A stretch of 64,000 nt of DNA from Cellulomonas sp. Root930. Its GTDB lineage: Bacteria > Actinomycetota > Actinomycetes > Actinomycetales > Cellulomonadaceae. Location: assembly GCA_001429255.1 (NCBI GenBank), contig LMJI01000001.1, forward strand, positions 1,281,256 to 1,345,255, in the 5' to 3' direction. The first letter of the stretch is position 1. Every line of letters begins with the position of its first letter. This document shows positions 6,822-14,551 of this stretch, one piece after another. Position numbers and translations under genes: made by a program. The notes beneath the pieces were generated by a model. That model was not told where the DNA came from and searched no databases. It worked only from the letters and a program-made list of their open reading frames with translations.

Positions 6822-9403
6822 TCGCCACCACCGTCCCGGGCGTCCCAGGGGTCCTCGAGCGCGCGACTCGGGGCCAGCCGGACGAAGTGCACGCGCTCGA
6901 TCTCGTCGGCCGCCGCGTGCAGCCGCCAGAGCATCGACTCCAGGGCCTCCGCCAGCCGGGCGCGCCGGCCGTCCTCGGTGACCGCGCCGGCGATCGCCAC
7001 CGGGTCCACCTCGGCGAGCAGGTCGACGACGTCGGACAGCAGGTGGTCGCGCTGGTCGGGCGCGCGGCCGGCGAGGGGGACCAGCGCGAGCGACTCCTGC
7101 AGCCGGTCCAGCTGGTAGGCCAGCGACCGGGGGTTGGTGGGGTCGAGCAGCAGGAGCTCGAGCAGCTCGGCCAGGCCCGCGCCGGTCTGGTGCCGGCGGC
7201 GGAACGTGATGGCCGACTCGTGCGCCAGCAGCACGGACTCGCGGACCACCGAGTCGACGTCCGCCGGGCGCTGCTGCACGACGGTGGCGAGCAGGCTCTC
7301 CACCAGGTGCTGGGCGCGCTCGATGCGTCGACCGGCGTCCAGGAACTGCCAGCCGACGTCCCGTACCAGCCCTTCGGCGGTGATCCCCGCGATGGCGAGC
7401 AGCCCTTCGAGGACCTTGTCGAGCGCGGGCCGCAGCCCGGCCGTGGCGGTGCTCCCGCTGACCACCCCGAGGTCGAGCGAGTCCGCCCCGGAGGTGCGGC
7501 CGCGGGTCTTGTTCCGCTCGTCGCGCAGCGCGCGCTCGATGCGGGCGAGCGGGCCGAACGTGTCGGTCGACAGCTGGTCGCGGACCGCGGCGGCCGAGGC
7601 CGCGAGCCGACGGACCGAGCGCGCGACCGTGCCGGTGGTCTGGGGGTCCAGCACGAGGTCGCGGAAGCGTGGGGTCGGTCCGTCGGTGGGGGTCAGGGAC
7701 GAGAGGAGGACCGCGAGCGCCCGCCCGCCCGCGGACGCCGGGCGCTGGTGGAAGTCGTCCCAGCGGTCCACGACGACGCGCAGCACGCGGCTGGCGTCCT
7801 CGGCCCGCTCGGCGTAGCGGCCCATCCAGTACAGGTTCTCGGCGGTGCGCGGCGAGATGCCGGTGGCCGGGCGGCGCTGCGCGGGCACCTCGCCGGCCGA
7901 GGACTCGTCGGACGGCACCCACGGCTCGACCGGCGCGTCGGGCTGTGTGGAGAGCACCCACACGTCCTTGGCGGCGGCACCGAGGGCCGACGAGACGACG
8001 TGCCCGGACGCGACGCGCGCGAGCCCGCCGGCCATCACCGTGTACGTCTCCCGGTGCGCGACCGCGTACGTGCGCAGCACCGCGGCCCGCGGCCCGAGGT
8101 CGGCGGGCCCGATGCCCTCCGCGGAGGGCAGGTCGCTGCCGACGCCGACGGGTGCGCCGTCGATCGTGGGCCCCGCCGGACCCACCGGCTCCTGGCCCAC
8201 CCACAGCCACGGCTCCGCGCTGATCCGGGCCGCGAGCTGCTCGCGCTCGCGGTGGCTCAGCGTCCAGCCGAGGATCGTGCCGACGTCGGTGCCGCGGACC
8301 GTCGGCAGGATCACCAGCTGGTCCAGGCGCGTCACCACGTGCTGGAGCGACCGCGGCTCGCCGCACCACCACGTGGGGGCCGACGCCAGCGCGAGGTCCT
8401 GGTCGAGCACCGCGTTGGCCAGCCGCGGGAGGTAGGTGAGCAGGGCCGGGTTCTCCAGCACCGAGCTGCCCAGCGGGTTGACCACGCTCACGGCGCCGGC
8501 ACGCACCGCCCGGACCAGTCCGGGGACGCCGAGGCGCGAGCCCTGCCGCAGGTCCAGCGGGTCGCACCACTCGGCGTCGACGCGCCGCAGGATCACGTCG
8601 ACCGGCTCGAGGCCCTCGACACCGCGCATCCACACGCGGCCGTCCCGGACCAGCAGGTCGGAGCCCTCGACCAGCGGCAGGCCGAGCATGGAGGCCAGGT
8701 AGGCCTGGTCGAACGCGGTCTCGCTGGACGGCCCGGACGTCAGCAGGACCACCCGCGGCTGCTCGGCCTGACCCGGGGCGACGGCCCGCAGCGCCAGCCG
8801 CAGCGCGCGGAAGAACGGACCGAGGCGCTGGATGGACGCCTGCCGGTACACCCCCGAGAGCACCTGCGCGACGATGCGCCGGTCCTCCATCGCGTACCCG
8901 ACGCCCGAAGGAGCCTGCGTCCGGTCGGCCACCGCGCACCAGGCGCCGCCGGCGTCGCGCACCAGGTCGGTGGCGGTGAGCACCAGCTCACGCCCGCCGG
9001 GCAGCCGCAGCCCGTCGACCGCGCGCACGAACCCCGGGTGGCCCAGCACGACCGTCGGGGGGAGCAGCTTGTCGGTGAGCAGGAGCCGGTGGCCGTAGGC
9101 GTCCTGCAGGATCGCGTCCAGCAGCTCGGCACGCTGCACGAGCCCCGCGTCGAGGCGGGCCCACTCCGGCTCGTCGACGATGACCGGCAGGGGGTCCAGG
9201 TGCCAGGGGTGCTCGCCGTCCTCCTGGTCCGCGCCGTACGTGACGCCGTGGTCGGCGAGCAGCCGCTCGGCCTCGTCGCGAGCGCGCGCCAGGCCCGACG
9301 CGGTCGGGATGTCCGCCGGGTCAGGGAGCCACGACCAGTCGGCGCGGTGGTCGACCGTCCCCGGCTCGCCCAGGGGGCGCGGGGAGGAGAGCAGGTCGGT
9401 CAC
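6818..9403 (-). CDS. Circularly permuted ATP-grasp protein fused to an alpha-E domain
   Basis: The 861-residue fusion has residues about 80-470 as a circularly permuted type-2 ATP-grasp domain (VLLTSGPSSETAFDQAYLAS, RRVDAEWCDPLDL, NPLGSSVLENPALLTYLP). Residues about 510-840 form the all-helical alpha-E domain (SPRTAENLYWMGRYAERAED, WRLHAAADEIERVHFVRLAP). In many bacteria the two are separate neighbouring genes; here they are one chain. ATP-grasp enzymes activate a carboxylate with ATP and ligate it to an amine, so a peptide ligase role is inferred. Translation starts at a GTG (9403). No Shine-Dalgarno is present, and a short inverted repeat ACACA/TGTGT (9402-9417) overlaps the start. It heads a two-gene operon with the transglutaminase. 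Confidence 0.9.
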   Translation of the reverse strand: MTDLLSSPRPLGEPGTVDHRADWSWLPDPADIPTASGLARARDEAERLLADHGVTYGADQEDGEHPWHLDPLPVIVDEPEWARLDAGLVQRAELLDAILQDAYGHRLLLTDKLLPPTVVLGHPGFVRAVDGLRLPGGRELVLTATDLVRDAGGAWCAVADRTQAPSGVGYAMEDRRIVAQVLSGVYRQASIQRLGPFFRALRLALRAVAPGQAEQPRVVLLTSGPSSETAFDQAYLASMLGLPLVEGSDLLVRDGRVWMRGVEGLEPVDVILRRVDAEWCDPLDLRQGSRLGVPGLVRAVRAGAVSVVNPLGSSVLENPALLTYLPRLANAVLDQDLALASAPTWWCGEPRSLQHVVTRLDQLVILPTVRGTDVGTILGWTLSHREREQLAARISAEPWLWVGQEPVGPAGPTIDGAPVGVGSDLPSAEGIGPADLGPRAAVLRTYAVAHRETYTVMAGGLARVASGHVVSSALGAAAKDVWVLSTQPDAPVEPWVPSDESSAGEVPAQRRPATGISPRTAENLYWMGRYAERAEDASRVLRVVVDRWDDFHQRPASAGGRALAVLLSSLTPTDGPTPRFRDLVLDPQTTGTVARSVRRLAASAAAVRDQLSTDTFGPLARIERALRDERNKTRGRTSGADSLDLGVVSGSTATAGLRPALDKVLEGLLAIAGITAEGLVRDVGWQFLDAGRRIERAQHLVESLLATVVQQRPADVDSVVRESVLLAHESAITFRRRHQTGAGLAELLELLLLDPTNPRSLAYQLDRLQESLALVPLAGRAPDQRDHLLSDVVDLLAEVDPVAIAGAVTEDGRRARLAEALESMLWRLHAAADEIERVHFVRLAPSRALEDPWDARDGGGE

Positions 9404-9497
9404 ACAGAGGAGTGTGTCTTACGGCAGCCCATCTGGGCGGCCTGCGCAGCGTGTCTTGCCGGACTCCGCGACCTCGACGGCCGGGGACGGCGCGCGG

Positions 9498-9947
9498 TCA
9501 GAGCTGTCGGCGGTCCCTCGTCACGTCCTGCACCGAGACGTCGACGCGCACGCGGTCCACCGGTGGCCGGGCGAGGCCGAGCGTCTCGGCGACGGCGGTC
9601 GCGGCGAGGCTGCGGACCTCGTCGGCCAGCGGGACCAGCGGGGTGCCGTAGAGCGCGACGAGCTCGACGGTCAGCCGGTCCAGGTCGTCCTGCGAGGTGG
9701 TGGTGCACGTGATCCGCAGGACGCCGGCGTCGGCCACGGTCGCGAGGGCGGCTCCCACGCGCGACACCACGACGGTGGACGCCACGAACAGGGGGCCGTC
9801 CGGCAGCGAGCCACCACGGACGGGGGCGGACGGGCGGAACGCACGGACGGCGACCGCCACGACGTCGTCACGCAGGGCGACCCACCCGCTGTCGGTGTGC
9901 TCACGCAACGACCGAGCGGCCTGCGTGAGCAGCTGCTCAGCGTTCAC
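9498..9947 (-). CDS. Divergent Asp23/Gls24-family protein behind the ECF sigma gene
   Basis: This product of about 149 residues has a C-terminal half following the Asp23/Gls24 pattern, a beta-strand, a 'LVALYGTPLVPLADEVRSLA' helix and a closing strand DRVRVDVSVQDV. Compare LVAEYGVSIADLADGIRRNV and EVNVTVNDV in the protein encoded at 10633-11088. The N-terminal half is less conserved. The GTG at 9947 overlaps the sigma-factor stop by 4 bp (GTGA), so the two are translationally coupled; a GTG at 9953 is an alternative. Co-expression with the sigma factor suggests a partner or modulator, but no anti-sigma motif is visible. Confidence 0.7.
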   Translation of the reverse strand: MNAEQLLTQAARSLREHTDSGWVALRDDVVAVAVRAFRPSAPVRGGSLPDGPLFVASTVVVSRVGAALATVADAGVLRITCTTTSQDDLDRLTVELVALYGTPLVPLADEVRSLAATAVAETLGLARPPVDRVRVDVSVQDVTRDRRQL

Positions 9948-10501
9948 CGCCACGCCTCCATCCGCTGGATCAGGTGGCCACGCGCCCGGTGGAGCTGGCC
10001 GCGGACCGTGCTGGTCGTCGTTCCCGACACCTCGGCGATCTGCTCGTACGACAGTCCCTCGACCTCCCGCAGCAGCCACGTCGACCGTGGCCCCGGTGGC
10101 AGCTCACGCAGCGCCGCGTTCAGCGCCTCGAGCAGGTCCGTCCCCTCGGCCGAGCGTTCCGGGTCGATCGCGTGACGATCCACCTCGTCGACCGGGACGA
10201 AGGGCAGGGGCAGAGCCGTGCGGGTCCGACGACGCTGCAAGGACCGCACCTTGTGCGCCGTGATGGCGAACAGCCAGGTGCGCAGCGCCGACCGGCCCGC
10301 GAACTGTGGCAACGAGGTCCACGCGGCTGCGAACGCCTCCTGCACGCAGTCCTCGGTGTCCTGTGGATCATCGAGCATGCGGCGGGCATAGCGATAGAGG
10401 GCCGGGCCATGCCGGTCGACGATCACCCGGAACGCGGCGCGGTCGAGCAGTGCCGCCCGCCGGGCAAGCACCTCGTCCGGGACCCCCTCGTCGTCGTCCA
10501 T
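9944..10501 (-). CDS. ECF-type RNA polymerase sigma factor
   Basis: This is a 185-residue sigma-70 family factor with only regions 2 and 4. Region 2 is at about residues 20-90 (DTEDCVQEAFAAAWTSLPQF, ALRTWLFAITAHKV). Region 4 is at about residues 125-180 (LRELPPGPRSTWLLREVEGL, SYEQIAEVSGTTTSTVRGQL). This is the group IV (ECF) layout. I chose the ATG at 10501 because conserved sequence begins just after it; the frame is open further upstream into the shared promoter region. It diverges from the Asp23 operon, whose upstream region has a GGAACC-N15-CGTC sequence of the ECF type, so the factor probably drives that operon. A coupled Asp23-like gene follows. Confidence 0.9.
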   Translation of the reverse strand: MDDDEGVPDEVLARRAALLDRAAFRVIVDRHGPALYRYARRMLDDPQDTEDCVQEAFAAAWTSLPQFAGRSALRTWLFAITAHKVRSLQRRRTRTALPLPFVPVDEVDRHAIDPERSAEGTDLLEALNAALRELPPGPRSTWLLREVEGLSYEQIAEVSGTTTSTVRGQLHRARGHLIQRMEAWR

Positions 10502-10546
10502 CCCGAGCAGCGTGCGTCCGCCGGTCAGGCACCGCATCCTGGCGCA

Positions 10547-10562
10547 TGTGACCCACGTCACA
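10547..10562. promoter_or_regulatory. Perfect CRP/GlxR-type palindrome
   Basis: TGTGA-N6-TCACA (TGTGACCCACGTCACA) matches all ten arm positions of the CRP/GlxR consensus. The arms extend to 7 bp (ATGTGAC/GTCACAT, 10546-10563). It lies between the divergent ECF sigma gene and the Asp23 operon, 25 bp upstream of the ECF-type -35. The central TA preferred by actinobacterial GlxR is CA here. A cAMP-receptor-type regulator is the natural candidate. Confidence 0.55.
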
Positions 10563-10586
10563 TCTGGGATCCGTGACGAATCGGCC

Positions 10587-10611
10587 GGAACCGCGACCAA
10601 CCGTGTACGTC
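10587..10611 (+). promoter_or_regulatory. ECF-type promoter for the Asp23 operon
   Basis: GGAACC (10587-10592) and CGTC (10608-10611) are separated by 15 nt, the standard -35/-10 arrangement of many actinobacterial ECF sigma factors. The promoter ends 21 nt before the first Asp23 gene. The divergent sigma gene is the likely cognate factor. Confidence 0.6.
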
Positions 10612-10632
10612 CACCAGTCGAGAGAGGTCACC

Positions 10633-11088
10633 ATGAGCGAGTCCGCCACGACAGTCACCGCCCCCGCCACCCGCGCCCGGCAGAGCGCGCTGGTCACGCC
10701 CGAGGGCAGCACGACCATCGCCGACACCGTGGTCAGCAAGATCGCGGGCATCGCCGCGAGCGAGGTCAGCGGGGTGCACTCGCTCGGCGGCGGCGCAGCC
10801 CGCGCGATCGGCAACCTGCGCGAGCGCATCCCCGGTGCCCGCACCAACCACTCCCAGGGCGTCTCCGTCGAGGTGGGCGAGACCGAGGCGGCCGTTGACC
10901 TCGACCTGGTCGCCGAGTACGGCGTCTCGATCGCGGACCTGGCCGACGGCATCCGGCGCAACGTCATCAGTGCCGTCGAGCGCATGACCGGCCTGCACGT
11001 CGTCGAGGTCAACGTGACCGTCAACGACGTGCACCTGCCGCAGGACGACGCCCAGCCTGCGGCACCCCAGGAGCAGCGGGTCCAGTGA
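10633..11088 (+). CDS. Asp23/Gls24-family envelope stress protein
   Basis: This 151-residue protein has the complete, canonical Asp23 domain: TPEGSTTIADTVVSKIAGIA, AASEVSGVHSLGGG, then VDLDLVAEYGVSIADLADG, RRNVISAVERMTGL, EVNVTVNDVHLP. Asp23 proteins are membrane-proximal and linked to cell-envelope homeostasis in Gram-positives; AmaP-type membrane proteins anchor them. The ATG (10633) follows a GAGAGGT Shine-Dalgarno (10622-10628). It is the first gene of a six-gene, tightly packed operon that also carries two further Asp23-like genes and three membrane proteins. Confidence 0.92.
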   Translation: MSESATTVTAPATRARQSALVTPEGSTTIADTVVSKIAGIAASEVSGVHSLGGGAARAIGNLRERIPGARTNHSQGVSVEVGETEAAVDLDLVAEYGVSIADLADGIRRNVISAVERMTGLHVVEVNVTVNDVHLPQDDAQPAAPQEQRVQ

Positions 11089-11492
11089 CCGAGCTCCCGG
11101 ATCACGTGCCCACGCCGCTGGAGGTGGCGTCCGACGTGGCGCCCCTCGACCTGGCCGAGCACGTGCCCGAGGTCGTCCCGCCCGCCGAGGTGGTCGTCAT
11201 CGCCGACGTCGTCCCGGAGCCGCTCACCCCGTCCGAGGTCGTCGCGGCGACCGTCCTGGCGGTTCCCGGCGTCGTCCGGCTGCACGGCGGTCGCTTCGGG
11301 GAGCTGGGCACCTACCTGCCCGGCCGCCGGGTGACCGGGGTCCGGATCGACGACGAGGGCACCGAGGTGCACGTCGTCGTCTCCGACCTCGTCCCCGTCC
11401 CCGAGACGGCGGCTCGGGTGCAGCGGGCCGTCTCCGCGATCGCACCCATGCCCGTCCGCGTCCACGTCGAGGACATCGACACCATCGTCTGA
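11085..11492 (+). CDS. Asp23-like protein of the envelope stress operon
   Basis: This 135-residue protein starts at a GTG overlapping the previous stop by 4 bp. The N-terminal 45 residues are rich in Pro, Glu and Val (low complexity). The rest resembles a shortened Asp23 domain: VVAATVLAVPGVVRLHGGRF, TGVRIDDEGTEVHVVVSDL, then ARVQRAVSAIAPMPVRVHVED. The first strand-helix unit and the final strand are kept. No membrane segment is present. It is probably a second, divergent subunit of the Asp23 complex. Confidence 0.75.
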   Translation: MTELPDHVPTPLEVASDVAPLDLAEHVPEVVPPAEVVVIADVVPEPLTPSEVVAATVLAVPGVVRLHGGRFGELGTYLPGRRVTGVRIDDEGTEVHVVVSDLVPVPETAARVQRAVSAIAPMPVRVHVEDIDTIV

Positions 11493-11501
11493 GGAGTCAC
11501 C

Positions 11502-11681
11502 GTGTCATCTGTCGCCATCGGGCTGTTCGCCGGCCTGCTGCTCGCTCTCGTCGCCGCCGTCGGCGGGTTCGACATGTTCATGCTCGCGGTCGTCCTCGCG
11601 GCCGTCGGGGTGGTCGTCGGCCTCGCGGTCGACGGTCGGATCGACGTCACCGGCCTCGTCTCCGGCCGCGGCCGTGGCTGA
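11502..11681 (+). CDS. Small two-helix membrane protein of the Asp23 operon
   Basis: This is a 59-residue ORF with a GTG start and a GAGGAG Shine-Dalgarno (11491-11496). It is almost all membrane: SSVAIGLFAGLLLALVAAVG and MFMLAVVLAAVGVVVGLAV form two hydrophobic helices, followed by a short polar tail ending GRGRG. It overlaps the next gene by 8 bp, which supports its reality despite the size. Similar tiny membrane proteins are common in actinobacterial Asp23/AmaP clusters; the function is unknown, perhaps membrane recruitment. Confidence 0.75.
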   Translation: MSSVAIGLFAGLLLALVAAVGGFDMFMLAVVLAAVGVVVGLAVDGRIDVTGLVSGRGRG

Positions 11682-12033
11682 CGCCCGCGGGACGCTCACC
11701 ATCGCCGACCGCGCCCTCACGCGGATCGCCCGTCAGGTGACCCTCGAGGTCCCCGGTGTCGCTCCGGAGGAGGAGTCCGTCGGCACGGTCGAACGCACGC
11801 TGGGCCGCGGCTACCCGCGCGTCCGCTGGCAGCGGGCTGGCTCGAAGGCGCGCGTCGAGGTGGAGGTGGCGATCACCTGGCCGGCCTCGGCCGCGCAGGT
11901 CACCACAGGCGTCCAGGCTGCGCTGCGCCAGGAGCTCGAGCGCCTCGCAGGTCAGGACCTCGCCCACGTGAGCGTCGCCGTGCGCGAGGTCGTCCGTGCG
12001 GCGAGCGCTCGACCGGTCGCGAGGGTGCGATGA
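11674..12033 (+). CDS. Asp23/Gls24-family protein
   Basis: This 119-residue protein with a GTG start sits inside the end of the preceding gene (8-bp overlap). Its pattern is Asp23-like: RGTLTIADRALTRIARQVTL, EVPGVAPEEESVG, VEVEVAITWPASAAQVTTGV, then LAHVSVAVREVVR. It lacks the basic N-terminal extension of the first Asp23 gene. It is the third Asp23-type subunit in the operon. Confidence 0.82.
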   Translation: MADARGTLTIADRALTRIARQVTLEVPGVAPEEESVGTVERTLGRGYPRVRWQRAGSKARVEVEVAITWPASAAQVTTGVQAALRQELERLAGQDLAHVSVAVREVVRAASARPVARVR

Positions 12034-12605
12034 CGCACGTCGAGACCCCGCGCGGGTTCGCTCCCGCTGCCGCTGCCACACGGGCCGGCAGGGTCGCCTG
12101 GTGGAGCATCGCGCTCGCGGCCGTGCTGGTCGTGCTCGGAGTCCTCGTGGTGCGCGAGGCCCTCGTCGCCGCCGGGCGGGTCGACGGCGAGCCCTGGATC
12201 GCGCCTGTCGTGGACAGTGCCGACGGTGTCGTGCCGTCGACGCTGGTCACCGCGGTGGGCGTCGTCGTCGCCCTGCTCGGGCTGTGGCTCGTGGTGGTCG
12301 CGCTGGGCCGACGGGTCCGCACGCGCCTGGACGTCACGTCCTCGACCGGGGCGACCATCGGCGTCGGGGACGCCGCCCGGCTCGCCGCCTCGGCCGCTGA
12401 CGAGGTCGACCGGGTGCTCTCCGCGCGGGCGTCGGCCACCCGCCGGTCCGTGACCGTCACCGTGTCGACCCTCGAGGGCGACGACGTGTCCGATGCCGTG
12501 CGCGCGGCCGTGACCGAGCGGTTGGCGCCGCTGGCGCAGCCGCTGTCGGTCAAGGTGGTCGGTCGCACGACCGCCGGGCTCCACTCGGGAGGTGACGGGC
12601 GATGA
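12030..12605 (+). CDS. Membrane protein of the Asp23 cluster (DUF6286-like)
   Basis: This 191-residue protein starts at an ATG overlapping the preceding stop (ATGA). It has two membrane helices, VAWWSIALAAVLVVLGVLVV (about residues 22-41) and LVTAVGVVVALLGLWLVVVA (about 72-91). A soluble C-terminal domain of about 95 residues follows (GDAARLAASAADEVDRVLSA, SVTVTVSTLEGDDVSDAVRA). The layout matches the DUF6286-type proteins found in actinobacterial Asp23/AmaP operons. It probably anchors the Asp23 proteins at the membrane. Confidence 0.75.
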   Translation: MTHVETPRGFAPAAAATRAGRVAWWSIALAAVLVVLGVLVVREALVAAGRVDGEPWIAPVVDSADGVVPSTLVTAVGVVVALLGLWLVVVALGRRVRTRLDVTSSTGATIGVGDAARLAASAADEVDRVLSARASATRRSVTVTVSTLEGDDVSDAVRAAVTERLAPLAQPLSVKVVGRTTAGLHSGGDGR

Positions 12606-13180
12606 GGCGTTCGATCCTGGGGTTCGACCGGGTGCTCGTCCTGCTGCTCGGGCTCCTTCTGATCCTGGTCGGCGTGGCCGCAGTGGGCTGGCAGACGGGA
12701 TTCCTGGAGTCCCTGTGGCCCGATGTGCCCGACGAGGTCGCCGTCGACTCCGGCCAGGTGACCGGGTCGTCGAGCTTCGCGGCCCTCGCCGGGATCGTCG
12801 GCGGCGCCCTCGTCGTCATCGGGCTCTGGTGGCTCCTGGCGCACCTGCCCCGACGGTCCGTCGGGTCGCTGCGGCTGCCGTCCGGGGCGCAGCCGGGCCG
12901 GCTGCTGGTCGATCCGGGCCCGGCGGTGGCGACCGCCGCGGAGGTGCTCGCCGAGGACCCGATGATCCGGTCCGCCAAGGGTGCCGTGCTCGCGGACCGG
13001 GGGGAGCTCGTCGTGCGCCTGCGGGCCACCGTCGACCCGGACGTGGACCTCGGAGCCGTGGTCGACGCGTGCGACGGCGTGCTCGCCGACCTCGCGCACG
13101 TCCTGCCCACCGACCAGCTGCGCTCGCGCGTCGAGCTGTCGGTGCTGCGCCGCGGAGCGGTCGGTCCGCGGGTGAGCTGA
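12602..13180 (+). CDS. AmaP-like membrane anchor of the Asp23 operon
   Basis: This 192-residue protein is the last gene of the operon; its ATG overlaps the previous stop. It has two membrane helices, VLVLLLGLLLILVGVAAVGW and AALAGIVGGALVVIGLWWLL, separated by a 30-residue outside loop. An alkaline-shock-like C-terminal domain follows (DPGPAVATAAEVLAEDPMIR, RGELVVRLRATVDPDVDLGA). AmaP (Asp23 membrane-anchoring protein) has exactly this plan. The call rests on topology and context. Confidence 0.78.
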   Translation: MRRSILGFDRVLVLLLGLLLILVGVAAVGWQTGFLESLWPDVPDEVAVDSGQVTGSSSFAALAGIVGGALVVIGLWWLLAHLPRRSVGSLRLPSGAQPGRLLVDPGPAVATAAEVLAEDPMIRSAKGAVLADRGELVVRLRATVDPDVDLGAVVDACDGVLADLAHVLPTDQLRSRVELSVLRRGAVGPRVS

Positions 13181-13236
13181 CGCCGCGTCGGTGGTCGGGT
13201 GGAGACTCGGACCCACACCGAGCGGAGGAGGCGGCG

Positions 13237-13614
13237 ATGGGCCGGGACGCGGTCACGGGATGGGTCGAGCGGTACGAGCACGCGTGGCGCACGCAGGACG
13301 TGGACGGGCTCGACCGCCTGTTCGCGGAGGACGCGCGGTACCTGCGCTCGCCGTACGACCCGGAGCCCCTGGAGGGGCTCGAGGCGATCCGCGGGTTCTG
13401 GGTGGACCCCACGCCGTTCACCATGACGGCGGAGGTGATCGCGGCCGACGGTCAGGACGCCGTGGTCCGGGTGGAGGTGCAGTACGGCGGCGACAAGCCG
13501 CAGGAGTACAAGGACCTCTGGGTGCTGCGGTTCGGGCCGGACGGGCGCGCCGAGCTGTTCGAGGAGTGGGCGTACTGGCCGGAGAAGACGTACACGGCCT
13601 CGGCAGGAGCCTGA
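13237..13614 (+). CDS. Nuclear transport factor 2-like (SnoaL-like) domain protein
   Basis: This 125-residue protein has the cone-shaped NTF2/SnoaL fold pattern: WVERYEHAWRTQDVDGLDRL, FAEDARYLRSPYDPEPLEG, AIRGFWVDP and closing strands VVRVEVQYGG, LWVLRFGPDGRAELFEEWAY. Members are small ligand-binding proteins, isomerases or hydrolases; no catalytic set can be assigned. The ATG is preceded by GGAGGAGG (13224-13231), one of the better Shine-Dalgarno sequences here. Confidence 0.82.
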   Translation: MGRDAVTGWVERYEHAWRTQDVDGLDRLFAEDARYLRSPYDPEPLEGLEAIRGFWVDPTPFTMTAEVIAADGQDAVVRVEVQYGGDKPQEYKDLWVLRFGPDGRAELFEEWAYWPEKTYTASAGA

Positions 13615-13628
13615 CCGCGCGTCCGGGC

Positions 13629-13868
13629 TCAGTGCAGCAGGTTGACGATCTCCCAGGACCCGGGGTCGGGCTGGAGGGCGATCCGGTCGCGTGCCAGGGC
13701 GAACGCTTCCTCTGGCGTCGAGACGACGACGCTGGCGTGGAAGGTGCTCGCGGTGCTCAGCACGCTGTAGTAGGGGCCCAGGGGGTTCCCGTCGTCGTCA
13801 CACTTGCCGACGGCGACGATGAACGCCTGGTGCATCAGGTCGGTGGTGGTGTCGGTGAGGAGCGTCAC
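13629..13868 (-). CDS. Small conserved-looking protein of unknown function
   Basis: This ORF of 79 residues, starting at a GTG, reads VTLLTDTTTDLMHQAFIVAV at the N-terminus. It ends with TPEEAFALARDRIALQPDP. The composition looks like a real soluble protein with mixed alpha-beta structure, and the codon third positions are GC-rich as in neighbours. I recognise no family. It converges with the NTF2-like gene. No Shine-Dalgarno is evident. Confidence 0.5.
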   Translation of the reverse strand: MTLLTDTTTDLMHQAFIVAVGKCDDDGNPLGPYYSVLSTASTFHASVVVSTPEEAFALARDRIALQPDPGSWEIVNLLH

Positions 13869-13941
13869 ACCCTAGTCATCGGCAGATCGGCGCCGGACCT
13901 GGAACCCGGAGTGCGGGTGAGGCCGTGAGAGGGTCGTCGTC

Positions 13942-14547
13942 ATGCCTGCAGTCATCCGGCCGTTCCACCCGTCCGACCTGCCCGCGCTCTACCGGATCTG
14001 CCTGGGCACAGGCGACGCGGGCGCCGACGCCACGGCGCTCTACCGCGACCCTGACCTGCTGGGACACGTCTACGCGGGGCCGTACCCGATCGCCGATCCC
14101 AGCCTGACGTTCGTCGTCGTCGACGAGCTCGGCCCGGTGGGCTACATCCTGGCGACGTCGGACACCCAGCGCTTCGAGGAGTGGCTCGAGCGGGCGTGGT
14201 GGCCCACGTTGCGGGCGCGCTACCCGCTCGGCGAGGACCCGCACGACGGCACCGAGGACCACGTGGTCGTCGGCCGGATCCACGAGTGGGCGGCCGCCGA
14301 CGAGTCCCTGGCGGACCGGTTCCCCGCCCACATGCACATCGACCTGCTCCCGCGTGCGCAGGGTCAGGGGCTCGGGCGTCGACTGGTCGAGACGCTCTCG
14401 GCGGCGCTGCGCGAGCGAGGGGTGCCCGGTCTGCACCTCGGCGTCGACAGCCGGAACGAGGGCGCGATCGCGTTCTACTCGCGGGTCGGGTTCACGGAGG
14501 CGCAGCGGCACGGCTGGGGCAGGACGCTGACGCTCGACCTGACCTGA
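13942..14547 (+). CDS. GNAT-family N-acetyltransferase
   Basis: This 201-residue protein has the standard GNAT order: an N-terminal strand VIRPFHPSDLPALYRICLGT, an acetyl-CoA loop LPRAQGQGLGRRLVETL (about residues 133-150) and the C-terminal NEGAIAFYSRVGFTEAQRHG. The V/A motif is unusual in being preceded by a long insert (residues about 70-120: FEEWLERAWWPTLRARYP), as in eukaryote-type GNAT/O-GlcNAcase HAT-like families. Substrate unknown. ATG at 13942, no clear ribosome site. Confidence 0.88.
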   Translation: MPAVIRPFHPSDLPALYRICLGTGDAGADATALYRDPDLLGHVYAGPYPIADPSLTFVVVDELGPVGYILATSDTQRFEEWLERAWWPTLRARYPLGEDPHDGTEDHVVVGRIHEWAAADESLADRFPAHMHIDLLPRAQGQGLGRRLVETLSAALRERGVPGLHLGVDSRNEGAIAFYSRVGFTEAQRHGWGRTLTLDLT

Positions 14548-14551
14548 GCGC

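Noticed and set aside
5907..8939. A 1010-codon minus-strand frame joining the transglutaminase to upstream sequence
   Set aside because: Only the last 304 codons are the real gene; the rest is out-of-frame Arg/Pro/Ala-rich sequence overlapping the ATP-grasp gene. The GTGA overlap marks the true start at 6821.
6887..9712. A 941-codon plus-strand open frame
   Set aside because: It lies antisense to the ATP-grasp/alpha-E gene and shows no domain or ribosome site.
13181..13236. Promoter before the NTF2-like gene
   Set aside because: No convincing -35/-10 pair; only the ribosome site is clear.
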